From Lachnospiraceae bacterium (lineage in GTDB: Bacteria > Bacillota > Clostridia > Lachnospirales > Lachnospiraceae), in NCBI GenBank assembly GCA_017434885.1, contig JAFSGE010000030.1, positions 186,001-250,000 on the forward strand: DNA of 64,000 nucleotides, in the 5' to 3' direction. The notes under the pieces were generated by a model. It saw nothing but the letters and a program-made list of their open reading frames with translations, was not told the origin of the DNA and ran no database searches. Below are positions 44,016-53,596 of the stretch, in pieces. Position 1 is the stretch's first letter. The number at the start of each line of letters is the position of its first letter. Both the position numbers and the translations under genes were made by a program.

Positions 44016-44877
44016 GTGCCAGTTTATGATAACAGTATTTTTTTAAGGACAGATTTGTATTTTTAATCATACTGTAAGTCTGGGCAAGACAGGAAAGTCC
44101 GCCGAAGGGAAGCAGACATAACGTGAAATAAGGAGCTTTATCTCCCAACAGCTGCAGACCGCCTGTGATTTCTAAAAAGCAGGAGCAATACGGGCGCAGC
44201 ATAACAGGAAGAAAGAGATAAGCGAAAATATTCAGTAAATTAAAAAAAATCATATAGCCGCCAAGGCGGGTGATGGCAGATAGAGAAGACATAACGGAAT
44301 CGTCCAGCGCCTCTAAAAAACCGGAGCCGGAAGCTTCGAATCCTGTAGGTGACTCTTTAACAGGTAAATCGGAATAAACCGTATATCGCAGAATCAGTCC
44401 GTATAAGACAGGCAGACCGTACATGCCTATCAGAAGAGCCGGATGCGCTGAAAGACCTGCTACAGGCAGTGCAAAGCTGACAAAATAGACGGGACCGATA
44501 TTATTACAAAAAGCAAGCAGAAATTCAGCTTCCCGTTTGCTTAACTGCTTTCTTTCGTAGAGAGTGGCACTGACATTTGCACCCATGGGAAAACCGCATA
44601 AGAAACCCATGAAAATCACATAGATACAGGAACTTCTTACACGGAACAAAGGCTTCAAAAAAACAGAAAGTAATTTGACGAAGGTATCAGTCAGGTTCAT
44701 GCGAATCATGATACCGGATAATACCATAAAGGGAAATAATGCCGGAATCATTTTCTGAAACCACAGGTTCAGCCCGTTTAGCGCAAATATAAGGCATTTG
44801 GAAGGATAGAGCAAAATAATGACCGTCAGGATAAAAATTCCGGCGGCAGCAAGAATCATGACAGGATTTTTTTTCAA
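43975..44877 (-). CDS. YlbJ-like sporulation integral membrane protein
   Basis: About 300 residues with seven or eight hydrophobic helices of the nucleoside-recognition (Gate) type: FMGFLCGFPMGANVSATLYER, then AEFLLAFCNN, as in YlbJ of spore-formers. YlbJ is required for sporulation in B. subtilis. The start is uncertain: TTG 44877 (my choice, giving MKKNPVMIL) or ATG 44859. The longer open frame upstream runs into the divergent pseudouridine synthase gene and is rejected. It is shorter than B. subtilis YlbJ (about 400 residues). Confidence 0.65.
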   Translation of the reverse strand: MKKNPVMILAAAGIFILTVIILLYPSKCLIFALNGLNLWFQKMIPALFPFMVLSGIMIRMNLTDTFVKLLSVFLKPLFRVRSSCIYVIFMGFLCGFPMGANVSATLYERKQLSKREAEFLLAFCNNIGPVYFVSFALPVAGLSAHPALLIGMYGLPVLYGLILRYTVYSDLPVKESPTGFEASGSGFLEALDDSVMSSLSAITRLGGYMIFFNLLNIFAYLFLPVMLRPYCSCFLEITGGLQLLGDKAPYFTLCLLPFGGLSCLAQTYSMIKNTNLSLKKYCYHKLALTLLSVVYYAVLL

Positions 44878-44904
44878 AACAGTGGTTCTTTTCTTATTTT
44901 GTGT

Positions 44905-44918
44905 TATGATAATATTTA
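44905..44918 (+). promoter_or_regulatory. -10 box immediately before the rsuA-type start; possible leaderless mRNA
   Basis: TATGAT (44905-44910) lies 7 nt before the ATG at 44918 and no Shine-Dalgarno sequence is present, so transcription could start at or next to the ATG. No good -35 box is found at 16-18 bp. The divergent gene starts only 41 bp away (44877). Confidence 0.3.
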
Positions 44919-45643
44919 TGAGAATAGACAAATTATTATGCGAAATGAATATCGGGAGCAGAAGCGAAGTAAAGGCCTTCTTGAAAAAAGGACAAATTCT
45001 TGTGAATAACGTTGCCGTCAACAAACCGGATACCAAGGTGGATGAGAAAACAGCGGTTATCACATTTAAGGGGAAAGAGTATCGCTATGCTCCGTTTGCT
45101 TATTATATGATGAATAAACCAGCGGGGGTTGTCAGTGCAACAACCGACGATAAGGACAGAACGGTACTGGATTTATTAAAAGAAAATCTTTTGCAAAACA
45201 GAGGGGAACTGACAGGGATTCCCTTATCCGATATATTTCCGGTAGGCAGGCTGGATAAAGATACCGTGGGGCTTTTATTGCTTACCAATGACGGGGAACT
45301 GGCACACAGACTGTTATCTCCCAAGAAACATGTGCCGAAGACTTATTATGTTGAGACAGATGGTGTTTTAACTCAGGAGGCAGCTATGTGTCTGGAACAG
45401 GGAGTGGATATCGGTGAAAAGGAACTGACCAAAGAAGCAGAGGTTGAAATTCTTTCGGAAAAAAGCTGTACCATTACCATTACTGAGGGAAAGTTTCATC
45501 AGGTAAAACGAATGTTTCAGGCGGTTGATTTGAAAGTAATGTATCTGAAACGACTTTCCATGGGGACTCTGAAATTGGATGAACAGCTTGCAGAGGGAGA
45601 AGTACGTAAACTGACGCAGGAAGAGGTTGAAAAGTTATGTTAA
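44918..45643 (+). CDS. RsuA/RluB family rRNA pseudouridine synthase
   Basis: A 241-residue enzyme that converts uridine to pseudouridine in rRNA. The N-terminal S4 RNA-binding domain (RIDKLLCEMNIGSRSEVKAF) is followed by the catalytic domain with GRLDKDTVGLLLLTNDG, the Asp being the nucleophile, and EGKFHQVKRMF. The exact target site cannot be fixed. ATG 44918 matches the usual N-terminus. A further open stretch upstream would encode a hydrophobic segment foreign to the family. The stop overlaps the HAD gene by 7 nt. Confidence 0.88.
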   Translation: MRIDKLLCEMNIGSRSEVKAFLKKGQILVNNVAVNKPDTKVDEKTAVITFKGKEYRYAPFAYYMMNKPAGVVSATTDDKDRTVLDLLKENLLQNRGELTGIPLSDIFPVGRLDKDTVGLLLLTNDGELAHRLLSPKKHVPKTYYVETDGVLTQEAAMCLEQGVDIGEKELTKEAEVEILSEKSCTITITEGKFHQVKRMFQAVDLKVMYLKRLSMGTLKLDEQLAEGEVRKLTQEEVEKLC

Positions 45644-46293
45644 AAGATATCAAAGCGGTATTATTTGATTTGGATGGCTCCCTGGTGGATTCCATGTGGC
45701 TTTGGAGAGATATCGATATTGAATATCTGGCCAGATTTGGTGTTGAATTACCGGAGGATTTACAAAGCTGTATTGAAGGAATGAGTTTTTCGGAAACGGC
45801 TGCCTATATAAAAGAACGGTTTCAGATTCCGGTTTCCGTGGAAGATATGAAGCAGGACTGGAATACCATGGCACTTGATAAATATAGTCATGAAGTACCG
45901 TTAAAGGGCGGAGCTGAACAATTTTTGAATTACTGCAAAGAACGGAATATCAAGTTGGGAATTGCAACCAGTAATTCCGTTGAATTGGTAACGGCAGTTT
46001 TGAATGCCTTGAAAATTAAAGATTATTTTACTGCAGTTGTGACCGGATGCGAGGTGGCAAAAGGAAAGCCGGCACCGGATGTCTATCTGGAAGCGGCAAA
46101 GCGCTGTGATACCATGCCGGAGCATTGTCTTGTGTTTGAAGATATTGTCGCAGGGATTACTGCTGGAAAAGCGGCAGGTATGCGTGTTTGTGCAGTGGAT
46201 GATATTTATTCCCGTCATCAATTAGCGCAAAAGAAACAATTGGCAGATTATTTTATTCATGATTATTATGATATTTTTGGAGAAGCCAAATAG
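45637..46293 (+). CDS. HAD family phosphatase (beta-phosphoglucomutase-like)
   Basis: A 218-residue haloacid-dehalogenase hydrolase. Motif I is [11 protein letters not shown] (nucleophile Asp), motif II is TSNS, motif III Lys lies in GKPAPD and motif IV is [11 protein letters not shown]. An alpha-helical cap sits between. The substrate is not predictable. It overlaps the pseudouridine synthase by 7 nt, so translation is coupled. Confidence 0.85.
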   Translation: MLKDIKAVLFDLDGSLVDSMWLWRDIDIEYLARFGVELPEDLQSCIEGMSFSETAAYIKERFQIPVSVEDMKQDWNTMALDKYSHEVPLKGGAEQFLNYCKERNIKLGIATSNSVELVTAVLNALKIKDYFTAVVTGCEVAKGKPAPDVYLEAAKRCDTMPEHCLVFEDIVAGITAGKAAGMRVCAVDDIYSRHQLAQKKQLADYFIHDYYDIFGEAK

Positions 46294-46304
46294 GGAGGTA
46301 CTCT

Positions 46305-48236
46305 TTGACACAAGGATTTTTAACTGTCTGCAGACAGGATATGATAGACAGAAATATAGAGCAGTTTGATTTTGTGTATGTCATTGGGGATGCTTATGTA
46401 GACCATCCCTCTTTTGGACATGCCATTATCAGCCGTGTGCTGGAATCTCACGGGTACAGCGTTGGGATTATTTCCCAGCCGGACTGGAAGGATGAGGAGA
46501 GCATTGCCATATACGGAAGACCAAGACTTGGTTTTTTGATTTCCGGCGGAAATATGGATTCTATGGTAAACCATTACTATGTATCGCAAAAGCGGCGGCA
46601 GACGGATGCCTATACACCGGGCGGTGTGATGGGGAAACGTCCCGATTATGCAACGGTTGTTTACGGAAATTTAATCAGGCGCAAATACAAGGATGTTCCG
46701 GTGATTATCGGTGGAATTGAAGCCAGTCTCAGAAGACTTGCCCATTATGATTACTGGAGTAATTCCTTTAAACGTTCCATTCTTTTGGACAGTCAGGCAG
46801 ATTTGATTTCCTATGGAATGGGAGAAAAATCCATTGTTGAAATTGCAGAGGCCCTTGATGGCGGGATTGATGTAAAGGATATCACTTATATTGCGGGAAC
46901 AGTCTACAAAACAAAGGATATTACGGGAATAACGGGAAATGAAGATGTCAGGTATAATGCAGTGGTGTTGCCTTCCTATACGGAAATGAAGGAAAACAGC
47001 AGATTCTATGCAGACAGTTTTAAAATTCAATACGAAAATACGGATGCATTTTCGGGAAAAACACTGGCAGAACCTTATCCTAACGGAATTTATGTGGTTC
47101 AAAATCCCCCTGCAAAGCCTCTTACCACGCAGGAAATGGATGATGTATATGCTTTGCCCTATCAAAGAACGTATCATCCTTCTTATGAAGAAGCGGGCGG
47201 TGTTCCTGCCATTGCAGAGATTAAGTTCTCATTAATCAGTAACAGAGGATGTTTCGGCGGTTGCAGTTTTTGTGCATTAACCTTTCATCAGGGAAGAATT
47301 ATTCAGGTACGAAGCCACGAATCTCTGATTGCAGAAGCTAAAGAAATTATAAATGACCCCGATTTCAAGGGATACATTCATGATGTGGGAGGTCCCACAG
47401 CCAATTTCAGACATCCTGCCTGTCAAAAACAGCTTACGGCGGGAGCCTGTAAAAACAGGCAATGTCTGTTTCCGTCTCCCTGTCCGAATATGGATGCGGA
47501 CCATAGCGATTATCTTGCTCTGCTTCGTAAATTGAGGGAACTTCCGGGAGTGAAAAAGGTGTTTGTACGTTCGGGAATCCGTTTTGACTATCTGCTTGCA
47601 GAAAAGGATGATACCTTTTTTAAAGAATTGGTAGAACATCACGTGAGTGGGCAGCTGAAAGTAGCACCGGAGCATATTTCCGATACGGTGCTTTCCAAAA
47701 TGGGAAAACCGGAAAATAAAGTATATGAGCGTTTTGTCAAGAAATATTATCAGATAAATGATTCATTGGGTAAAAAGCAGTTTTTGGTGCCGTATTTGAT
47801 GTCGTCCCATCCGGGGTCCACATTAAAAGAGGCAATTGAGCTTGCAGAGTACCTAAGAGACCTTGGTTATATGCCGGAGCAGGTGCAGGATTTTTATCCC
47901 ACACCATCCACTATATCTGCGGTGATGTATTATACCGGAATCGACCCAAGAAGCGGCGAAAAAGTGTATGTATGCAAAAATCCTCACGAAAAAGCAATGC
48001 AGAGGGCTCTGATTCAGTATCGCAATCCCAAGAATTACGAGTTGGTATTTGAAGCGTTGCAAAAAGCAGGACGTCAGGATTTAATCGGTTTTGACAAAAA
48101 GTGTCTGATAAAACCCAGAAGAGCGGAACATACACAGCAGCAAAGCAAAGCTTACGGAGGACAAAAAAAGAAAGAAGTTAAGCCGCATAAAGTAGTCAAA
48201 AAGAAAACCATCCGTAACGTACACAAGAAAAAATAA
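46305..48236 (+). CDS. YgiQ family radical SAM protein
   Basis: A 643-residue protein of the YgiQ/UPF0313 group. An N-terminal cobalamin-binding-like domain precedes the radical SAM core with CFGGCSFC (Cx3Cx2C cluster). The last 40 residues are a basic Lys-rich tail. Its substrate is unknown. The start is TTG 46305 behind GGGAGG; an ATG further in (46340) has no such site. Confidence 0.85.
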   Translation: MTQGFLTVCRQDMIDRNIEQFDFVYVIGDAYVDHPSFGHAIISRVLESHGYSVGIISQPDWKDEESIAIYGRPRLGFLISGGNMDSMVNHYYVSQKRRQTDAYTPGGVMGKRPDYATVVYGNLIRRKYKDVPVIIGGIEASLRRLAHYDYWSNSFKRSILLDSQADLISYGMGEKSIVEIAEALDGGIDVKDITYIAGTVYKTKDITGITGNEDVRYNAVVLPSYTEMKENSRFYADSFKIQYENTDAFSGKTLAEPYPNGIYVVQNPPAKPLTTQEMDDVYALPYQRTYHPSYEEAGGVPAIAEIKFSLISNRGCFGGCSFCALTFHQGRIIQVRSHESLIAEAKEIINDPDFKGYIHDVGGPTANFRHPACQKQLTAGACKNRQCLFPSPCPNMDADHSDYLALLRKLRELPGVKKVFVRSGIRFDYLLAEKDDTFFKELVEHHVSGQLKVAPEHISDTVLSKMGKPENKVYERFVKKYYQINDSLGKKQFLVPYLMSSHPGSTLKEAIELAEYLRDLGYMPEQVQDFYPTPSTISAVMYYTGIDPRSGEKVYVCKNPHEKAMQRALIQYRNPKNYELVFEALQKAGRQDLIGFDKKCLIKPRRAEHTQQQSKAYGGQKKKEVKPHKVVKKKTIRNVHKKK

Positions 48237-48254
48237 CCCATAGGAGGCATTGAC

Positions 48255-48833
48255 TTGAAACAGTTTTTTAAGCCTGCCGTAAAAGGCACATACGGCTATA
48301 TAACCAAAAAAAGAACACAGGTGCTTATCATGACCCTTATCATGTTTGCAGTATCTGCCGCGTTATTTATTGCGGGATATGTAACTACAGGTTCTAATCA
48401 AAATTTATTAACGATTGTGGCGGTGCTTGGCTGTCTGCCTGCAAGCAAAAGTCTGGTCAGCTTTATTATGTATTTCAAAGCAAGCGGTTGCAGCGAGAAT
48501 GCAAAGAAACGCATTTTTCCGGCGGAAGGGGAACTGATTGGCATGTATGACATGTATTTTACATCTTATAAGATGAATTTTCCAATCAGCCATATGGTGG
48601 TAGAAGGAAAAAATATTTGCGGTGTGACTGAGAAAAGCTGTGATACAAAAGCTTGTGAAGTTCATTTGGAAACATTACTGAAGCAAAGCGGATACAAAGA
48701 TTTAACCGTAAAAATATTTACAGACATAAATAAATATATCGACCGACTTGGTCAGCTTAATAATATTGACAGAGAAAAGACTACAAGACGCGATGATGAA
48801 ATCAGAACCGTTTTATATGACATTTCATTGTAA
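48255..48833 (+). CDS. Two-helix membrane protein, unknown
   Basis: A 192-residue protein. Two hydrophobic helices occupy about residues 20-65. The following ~125 residues are soluble and mixed alpha/beta, with cysteines (CGVTEKSCDTKAC) in the middle. The start is TTG 48255 with AGGAGG 7 nt upstream. It lies 18 nt after the YgiQ gene and 10 nt before the RluA-type gene, so it is part of that operon. Function unknown. Confidence 0.6.
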   Translation: MKQFFKPAVKGTYGYITKKRTQVLIMTLIMFAVSAALFIAGYVTTGSNQNLLTIVAVLGCLPASKSLVSFIMYFKASGCSENAKKRIFPAEGELIGMYDMYFTSYKMNFPISHMVVEGKNICGVTEKSCDTKACEVHLETLLKQSGYKDLTVKIFTDINKYIDRLGQLNNIDREKTTRRDDEIRTVLYDISL

Positions 48834-48843
48834 AGGATGACCT

Positions 48844-49818
48844 ATGTATCAATTTGAAATTTCTTCCAATGAAGCAGGACAACGCTTTGATAAGTATCTT
48901 CATAAGCTGCTTCCTAAAGCGCCGACCTCTTTTTTTTACAAAATGCTTCGAAAAAAGAATATCGTTCTCAACGGGAAAAAAGCAGAAGGCAGGGAAAAAC
49001 TTGCTGTAGGGGATTTGGTTGCCCTTTATCTTTCGCAGGATACTTTTGAAAGCTTTTGTGAAGATACCAAAAATGAAGAATATCTGAAGGCTTATGAAAC
49101 ATTAAAAGGAATTCGCGTTATATTTGAGAATGAGCATATGGTATTGCTTCAAAAACCCACAGGTGTTTTAACCCAAAAGGCAACAGAAAAAGATTGTTCG
49201 TTGAATGAGTGGCTGATTGGTTATCTTTTGAAAAAGCAGGAAGTTACATCGCAGAGCCTCAGTACGTACAAACCTTCTGTATGTAACAGACTTGACCGTA
49301 ATACAAGCGGACTTGTCATTTGCGCAAAGTCTCTTGCGGGAAGCCAGGAATTGAACCGTCTGATAGCAACAAGAGAAGTGAGAAAGTTTTACAGGCTTTT
49401 TGTGAAGGGGAGTGTTTCTGAGGAGGTTGTTTTGGAGGGATATCTTGAAAAGGACTCTGAGCGCAATCAGGTAAAAATTTCAAGTATCCGTACATCGGAT
49501 AAAGATTCGTATGTTCAGACACGATATTATCCGATTCGAACCCTTCCTGATATGACTTATGCAGAGGTGGAGCTGATAACGGGAAAAACTCATCAGATTC
49601 GTGCCCATATGGCATCGTCAGGGCATCCTCTTCTTGGTGATTACAAATACGGTGATAAGGCATTTAATGATAAATATCAAAAGAAGCTGGGAATAAAAAG
49701 CCAGCTGTTACACGCTTACCGGTTGGAATTTCCGCAAAATGAACTTCTTTTTCCGGATGGAGAGGCAACGTTTATCGCCAAGGAGCCGCCGGTTTATGAT
49801 AAACTTTTAAAAGGATAA
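48844..49818 (+). CDS. RluA family pseudouridine synthase
   Basis: A 324-residue enzyme with an N-terminal S4-like RNA-binding region and the RluA-type catalytic domain: VCNRLDRNTSGLVICAKS with the nucleophile Asp, and later ELITGKTHQIRAHMAS. The target uridine (rRNA or tRNA) is not determined. AAAGGATG precedes the ATG and recU follows. Confidence 0.9.
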   Translation: MYQFEISSNEAGQRFDKYLHKLLPKAPTSFFYKMLRKKNIVLNGKKAEGREKLAVGDLVALYLSQDTFESFCEDTKNEEYLKAYETLKGIRVIFENEHMVLLQKPTGVLTQKATEKDCSLNEWLIGYLLKKQEVTSQSLSTYKPSVCNRLDRNTSGLVICAKSLAGSQELNRLIATREVRKFYRLFVKGSVSEEVVLEGYLEKDSERNQVKISSIRTSDKDSYVQTRYYPIRTLPDMTYAEVELITGKTHQIRAHMASSGHPLLGDYKYGDKAFNDKYQKKLGIKSQLLHAYRLEFPQNELLFPDGEATFIAKEPPVYDKLLKG

Positions 49819-49839
49819 TACAAGTTAAAGGAAAATGAC

Positions 49840-50376
49840 ATGGCAACATGGAAGTCAAGGGGCCTTCGTGGTTCCGGCCTCGAAGAACTGATTAATCGTA
49901 CAAATGAAAAATATCTGGAAAACGGATTGGCACTGATTCAGAAGATTCCTACCCCTATTACACCGATTAATATCGATAAACAAAGCAGACATATTACACT
50001 TGCTTACTTTGAAAAAAAGAGTACGGTAGATTATATCGGCGTGGTGCAGGGGATTCCTGTTTGCTTTGATGCAAAGGAGTGCGCTGTTGATACGTTTTCC
50101 CTTCAGAATATTCATGAACATCAGGTGGTGTTTATGGAGCAGTTTGAAAAGCAGGGCGGCATAGCGTTTTTTCTGATTTACTATACCCACAAGGATTTGT
50201 TTTATTACTTACCCTATGAAATGCTCAGATTCTTTTGGGACAGGGCAAAAGAAGGCGGCCGAAAGAGCTTTCGTATTGAGGAATTAAATCCGGAGTATAT
50301 TCTCCCTAAGAAACAGGGAGTATTTGTTCCGTATCTTGATATTTTGAGCAAAGATTTGGAAGACAGAGATTTTTGA
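49840..50376 (+). CDS. recU: Holliday junction resolvase RecU
   Basis: A 178-residue PD-(D/E)xK nuclease that cuts Holliday junctions in Firmicutes in place of RuvC. The VDYIGVVQGIPVCFDAKE stretch holds the Asp, Glu and Lys of the active site. N-terminal GLRGSGLEELIN is typical. It completes the RuvAB/RecG junction set in this window. The start is ATG 49840 with AAAGGAAAA upstream. Confidence 0.9.
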   Translation: MATWKSRGLRGSGLEELINRTNEKYLENGLALIQKIPTPITPINIDKQSRHITLAYFEKKSTVDYIGVVQGIPVCFDAKECAVDTFSLQNIHEHQVVFMEQFEKQGGIAFFLIYYTHKDLFYYLPYEMLRFFWDRAKEGGRKSFRIEELNPEYILPKKQGVFVPYLDILSKDLEDRDF

Positions 50377-50386
50377 AAGAAAGTGT

Positions 50387-50415
50387 TTGACAATCCGGTT
50401 TGTTTTATATATACT
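50387..50415 (+). promoter_or_regulatory. Strong promoter of the his unit
   Basis: TTGACA (50387-50392), exactly 17 bp and TATACT (50410-50415). Both boxes are close to consensus and transcription should start near 50422. Confidence 0.85.
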
Positions 50416-50424
50416 GACTATAGT

Positions 50425-50461
50425 TTCGCGTGCTACTATGGTAGCGAATTAGCACTGTGAT
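50425..50461 (+). promoter_or_regulatory. His leader with competing hairpins
   Basis: Two mutually exclusive helices overlap: TTCGC (50425-50429) with GCGAA (50444-50448) plus an inner TAC/GTA, against GTGCTA (50430-50435) with TAGCAC (50450-50455). No T-box or His-rich leader peptide is present. The layout suggests an RNA switch or protein-bound leader, but regulation is inference. Confidence 0.4.
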
Positions 50462-50491
50462 GCGCTAAAGCAAAAGAAAGGTGTGATTAAT

Positions 50492-51619
50492 ATGGATAAA
50501 AAATTACTGCATACACCGGAAGGCGTGAGAGATATTTACGGAAGAGAGTATGCCGGAAAACTGCAGGTACAGGAAAAGATACATAAACAGCTTAATTTAT
50601 ATGGATATGAAGATATTCAGACTCCGACATTTGAATTTTTTGATGTGTTTTCCAAAGAAATCGGAACAACACCTTCCAGAGAATTGTATAAATTTTTTGA
50701 TAAGGAAGGAAATACATTGGTGCTTCGTCCTGATTTTACACCGTCTATGGCAAGATGTGCGGCAAAGTATTTTATGGATATGGATGTTCCCATTCGTTTT
50801 TGTTATCAGGGAAATACTTTTACCAATACGGGAAATTTGCAGGGAAAATTAAAAGAAGTGACCCAAATGGGGGCAGAGCTTATGGGGGATGGCAGCATTG
50901 AAGCCGACGGTGAAATGATTGCGATGATGATAGAGTCCCTTTTGGCTGCGGGTCTTTGTGAATTTCAGGTTAGTATCGGTGAGGTGGAATATTTCCGCGG
51001 ACTGTGCAGACAGGCAGGACTTACCGAGGAAACAGAATATGAACTCAGAGATTTCATTTCGGGCAAGAATATTTTCGGTGCACAGGAGCTTCTTTTAGAA
51101 AAGGGAATTGACCAAAAGACTTGTGATATGTTTATGCAGATTACGGAATGCTTCGGCGCTATGGATGCTCTTGAAAAAGCAGAAAGCCTTGTGAATAATG
51201 ACCGTTCTTTACAGGCAGTTGCCAGATTAAAGAAGTTATATCATGTTCTTTGCAGTTATGGAGTTGAAAAATATGTTTCTTTTGATCTTGGCATGCTCAG
51301 TAAATACAATTATTACACCGGCGTTATTTTTAAAGTATTTACTTACGGTGTAGGTGACGCCGTTGCAAAAGGCGGAAGATATGATAACCTGCTTGGATAT
51401 TTCGGGAAAAAGGCACCGGCAATCGGTTTTGCGGTTGTAGTTGATGATTTATGGCTTGCTTTAAGCAGACAGAAGGTGGCGGATGCAATCATTGAGTGCA
51501 AGGTACAGACACTTACCTACACGCAGGAGAATTATGAGGACCAGTTGCAAAAAGCAAAACAGCTTCGAGAAGAAGGAATTCGCACGGTACTTACTCCGGC
51601 TTGTGATTCTGAAGTATAG
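50492..51619 (+). CDS. hisZ: ATP phosphoribosyltransferase regulatory subunit HisZ
   Basis: A 375-residue paralogue of histidyl-tRNA synthetase that activates short-form HisG. Class II synthetase-like motifs are seen in LHTPEGVRDIYG, LVLRPDFTPSMAR and VAKGGRYDNLLGYFG. The anticodon-binding domain is largely absent. ATG 50492 with AAAGG about 10 nt upstream is chosen; a GTG at 50483 is the alternative. HisG follows at once, and they work as a complex. Confidence 0.9.
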   Translation: MDKKLLHTPEGVRDIYGREYAGKLQVQEKIHKQLNLYGYEDIQTPTFEFFDVFSKEIGTTPSRELYKFFDKEGNTLVLRPDFTPSMARCAAKYFMDMDVPIRFCYQGNTFTNTGNLQGKLKEVTQMGAELMGDGSIEADGEMIAMMIESLLAAGLCEFQVSIGEVEYFRGLCRQAGLTEETEYELRDFISGKNIFGAQELLLEKGIDQKTCDMFMQITECFGAMDALEKAESLVNNDRSLQAVARLKKLYHVLCSYGVEKYVSFDLGMLSKYNYYTGVIFKVFTYGVGDAVAKGGRYDNLLGYFGKKAPAIGFAVVVDDLWLALSRQKVADAIIECKVQTLTYTQENYEDQLQKAKQLREEGIRTVLTPACDSEV

Positions 51620-51631
51620 GAGAAAATGAAC

Positions 51632-52291
51632 ATGAGTAATGACAGATATTTAACCTTTGCGTTGGGTAAAGGACGCCTTGCAAGTCAGACACTTGCATTG
51701 TTGGAACAGATGGGAATCACCTGTGAAGAAATGAAGGATAAAAGCTCCCGCAAACTGATTTTTGTAAATGAAGAGTTAAAGCTGAAATTTTTCCTTGCAA
51801 AAGGCTCTGATGTTCCCACTTATGTAGAGTATGGTGCTGCGGACATCGGCGTTATCGGTAAGGATACTATTTTAGAAGAAAACAGAAAAGTATATGAAGT
51901 GCTTGATTTAGGATTCGGAAAATGCAGAATGTGTGTGTGCGGACCGGAAGAAGCAAAGGAATTATTGCAACATCATGAGATGATTCGCGTTGCAAGCAAA
52001 TATCCTAATATTGCAAAGGATTACTTTTATAACAAGAAGCATCAGACTGTTGATATTATTAAGTTAAACGGTTCTGTAGAGCTTGGTCCCATTGTAGGAC
52101 TTTCCGATGTGATTGTAGATATTGTGGAGACCGGCTCGACCCTGAAAGAAAACGGATTGATGGTTTTGGAAGAAATTTGTCCATTATCCGCCAGAATGAT
52201 TGTGAATCAGGTAAGTATGCAGATGGAGACGGAACGTATCAAGCATCTGATTAACAGCCTGAAAGAATTAACAGAAAGAAAAGAGGCGTAA
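51632..52291 (+). CDS. hisG: ATP phosphoribosyltransferase, short form
   Basis: A 219-residue catalytic subunit of the first histidine step, lacking the C-terminal regulatory domain of the long form (about 290-300 residues). It has FALGKGRL at the start and DVIVDIVETGSTLKENGL near the end, with the PRPP-binding site. The short form depends on HisZ, encoded just upstream. ATG 51632 is preferred over 51626 because AGGAG is spaced 9 nt before it. Confidence 0.93.
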   Translation: MSNDRYLTFALGKGRLASQTLALLEQMGITCEEMKDKSSRKLIFVNEELKLKFFLAKGSDVPTYVEYGAADIGVIGKDTILEENRKVYEVLDLGFGKCRMCVCGPEEAKELLQHHEMIRVASKYPNIAKDYFYNKKHQTVDIIKLNGSVELGPIVGLSDVIVDIVETGSTLKENGLMVLEEICPLSARMIVNQVSMQMETERIKHLINSLKELTERKEA

Positions 52292-52293
52292 TT

Positions 52294-53592
52294 ATGCGTA
52301 TTGTAACATTAAATGAATCTACCAAAAGCAATTTGCTGGAACAGCTTTTGAAGCGTTCTCCCGCAAGCTACGGTACATATGAGCAGACAGTAAATGAAAT
52401 CATTGAAAAGGTGCGAAAAGAAAAAGACGATGCACTGTTTGAATACACGGCAAAATTTGACGGTTGTGAAATTACAGCAGATAGTATCCGTGTGACAGAA
52501 GAGGAAATCAAAGAAGCGTATACGTTGATTGACAGTGAACTTATAGAAGTGATGAAAAAATCTGCGGCAAATATCGCTAAATTCCACCAAAAACAGGTGC
52601 GTAACAGCTGGTTTTCTCCGGAAGAGGACGGCAGTATTTTAGGAATGAAAATGCTCCCTATTGAAATTTCAGGCGTGTATGTTCCCGGCGGAAAAGCAGC
52701 CTATCCTTCCAGCGTACTTATGAATGTAATTCCTGCAAAAGTAGCGGGAGTGTCCCGCATTATTATGACCACACCTCCCGGAAAGGACGGCAAGGTAAAT
52801 CCGGGCACACTGGTAGCGGCAGATATTGCCGGAGTGGATGAAATTTATAAAGTGGGCGGAGCTCAGGCAATCGCCGCTATGGCATTTGGAACACAGAGCA
52901 TTCCCAAGGTAGATAAGATTACGGGCCCCGGAAATATTTTTGTTGCTCTTGCAAAAAAGGCATGCTTCGGTTTTGTCAGTATTGATTCCATTGCAGGACC
53001 CAGTGAAATTCTGGTGCTTGCAGATGAAACGGCAAATCCCAGATATGTTGCGGCTGATTTGTTATCTCAGGCAGAACATGACGAACTGGCAAGCGCTATT
53101 TTGATTACCACAAACAAGGAACTTGCAGAAAAGGTATCTGAGGAAGTGGAAGTGTTTACTAAAGAACTTTCCAGAGAGAAAATTATTCGTGCTTCCCTTG
53201 ATAATTACGGATACATTTTTGTGGCAGAAAGCATGGAAGATGCTATTGATGCGGCAAATGAGATTGCTTCCGAACATTTGGAAATTTTAACAGCTAATCC
53301 ATTTGAGGTAATGACAAAGATTAAAAATGCAGGAGCAATTTTCCTTGGTGAATATTCTTCCGAACCGTTAGGTGACTATTTTGCCGGTCCTAATCATATT
53401 CTTCCCACCAATGGGACAGCGAGATTTTTCTCTCCCTTAAACGTGGATGATTTTATGAAGAAAACCAGTATTATCTCTTACTCAAAAGCTGCCCTTGCAA
53501 AGGTTCACAAAGATATTGAGCTGTTTGCTGAAAAAGAAGGACTTACCGCTCATGCAAATTCCGTGAGAGTTCGATTTGAAAGTGAGGAATAG
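52294..53592 (+). CDS. hisD: Histidinol dehydrogenase
   Basis: A 432-residue zinc enzyme performing the last two oxidations of histidine synthesis. Conserved pieces include VPGGKAAYPSSVLMN, GPGNIFVALAKK, LSQAEHDE (with the zinc-type His) and SEHLEIL with the catalytic Glu-His pair. It starts 2 nt after the hisG stop. Confidence 0.94.
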   Translation: MRIVTLNESTKSNLLEQLLKRSPASYGTYEQTVNEIIEKVRKEKDDALFEYTAKFDGCEITADSIRVTEEEIKEAYTLIDSELIEVMKKSAANIAKFHQKQVRNSWFSPEEDGSILGMKMLPIEISGVYVPGGKAAYPSSVLMNVIPAKVAGVSRIIMTTPPGKDGKVNPGTLVAADIAGVDEIYKVGGAQAIAAMAFGTQSIPKVDKITGPGNIFVALAKKACFGFVSIDSIAGPSEILVLADETANPRYVAADLLSQAEHDELASAILITTNKELAEKVSEEVEVFTKELSREKIIRASLDNYGYIFVAESMEDAIDAANEIASEHLEILTANPFEVMTKIKNAGAIFLGEYSSEPLGDYFAGPNHILPTNGTARFFSPLNVDDFMKKTSIISYSKAALAKVHKDIELFAEKEGLTAHANSVRVRFESEE

Positions 53593-53596
53593 GAAT

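Noticed and set aside
44016-45063. Longer start for the reverse YlbJ-like protein at 45063
   Set aside because: It would overlap about 145 nt of the pseudouridine synthase gene and add a non-family N-terminus; the overlap is a shadow frame.
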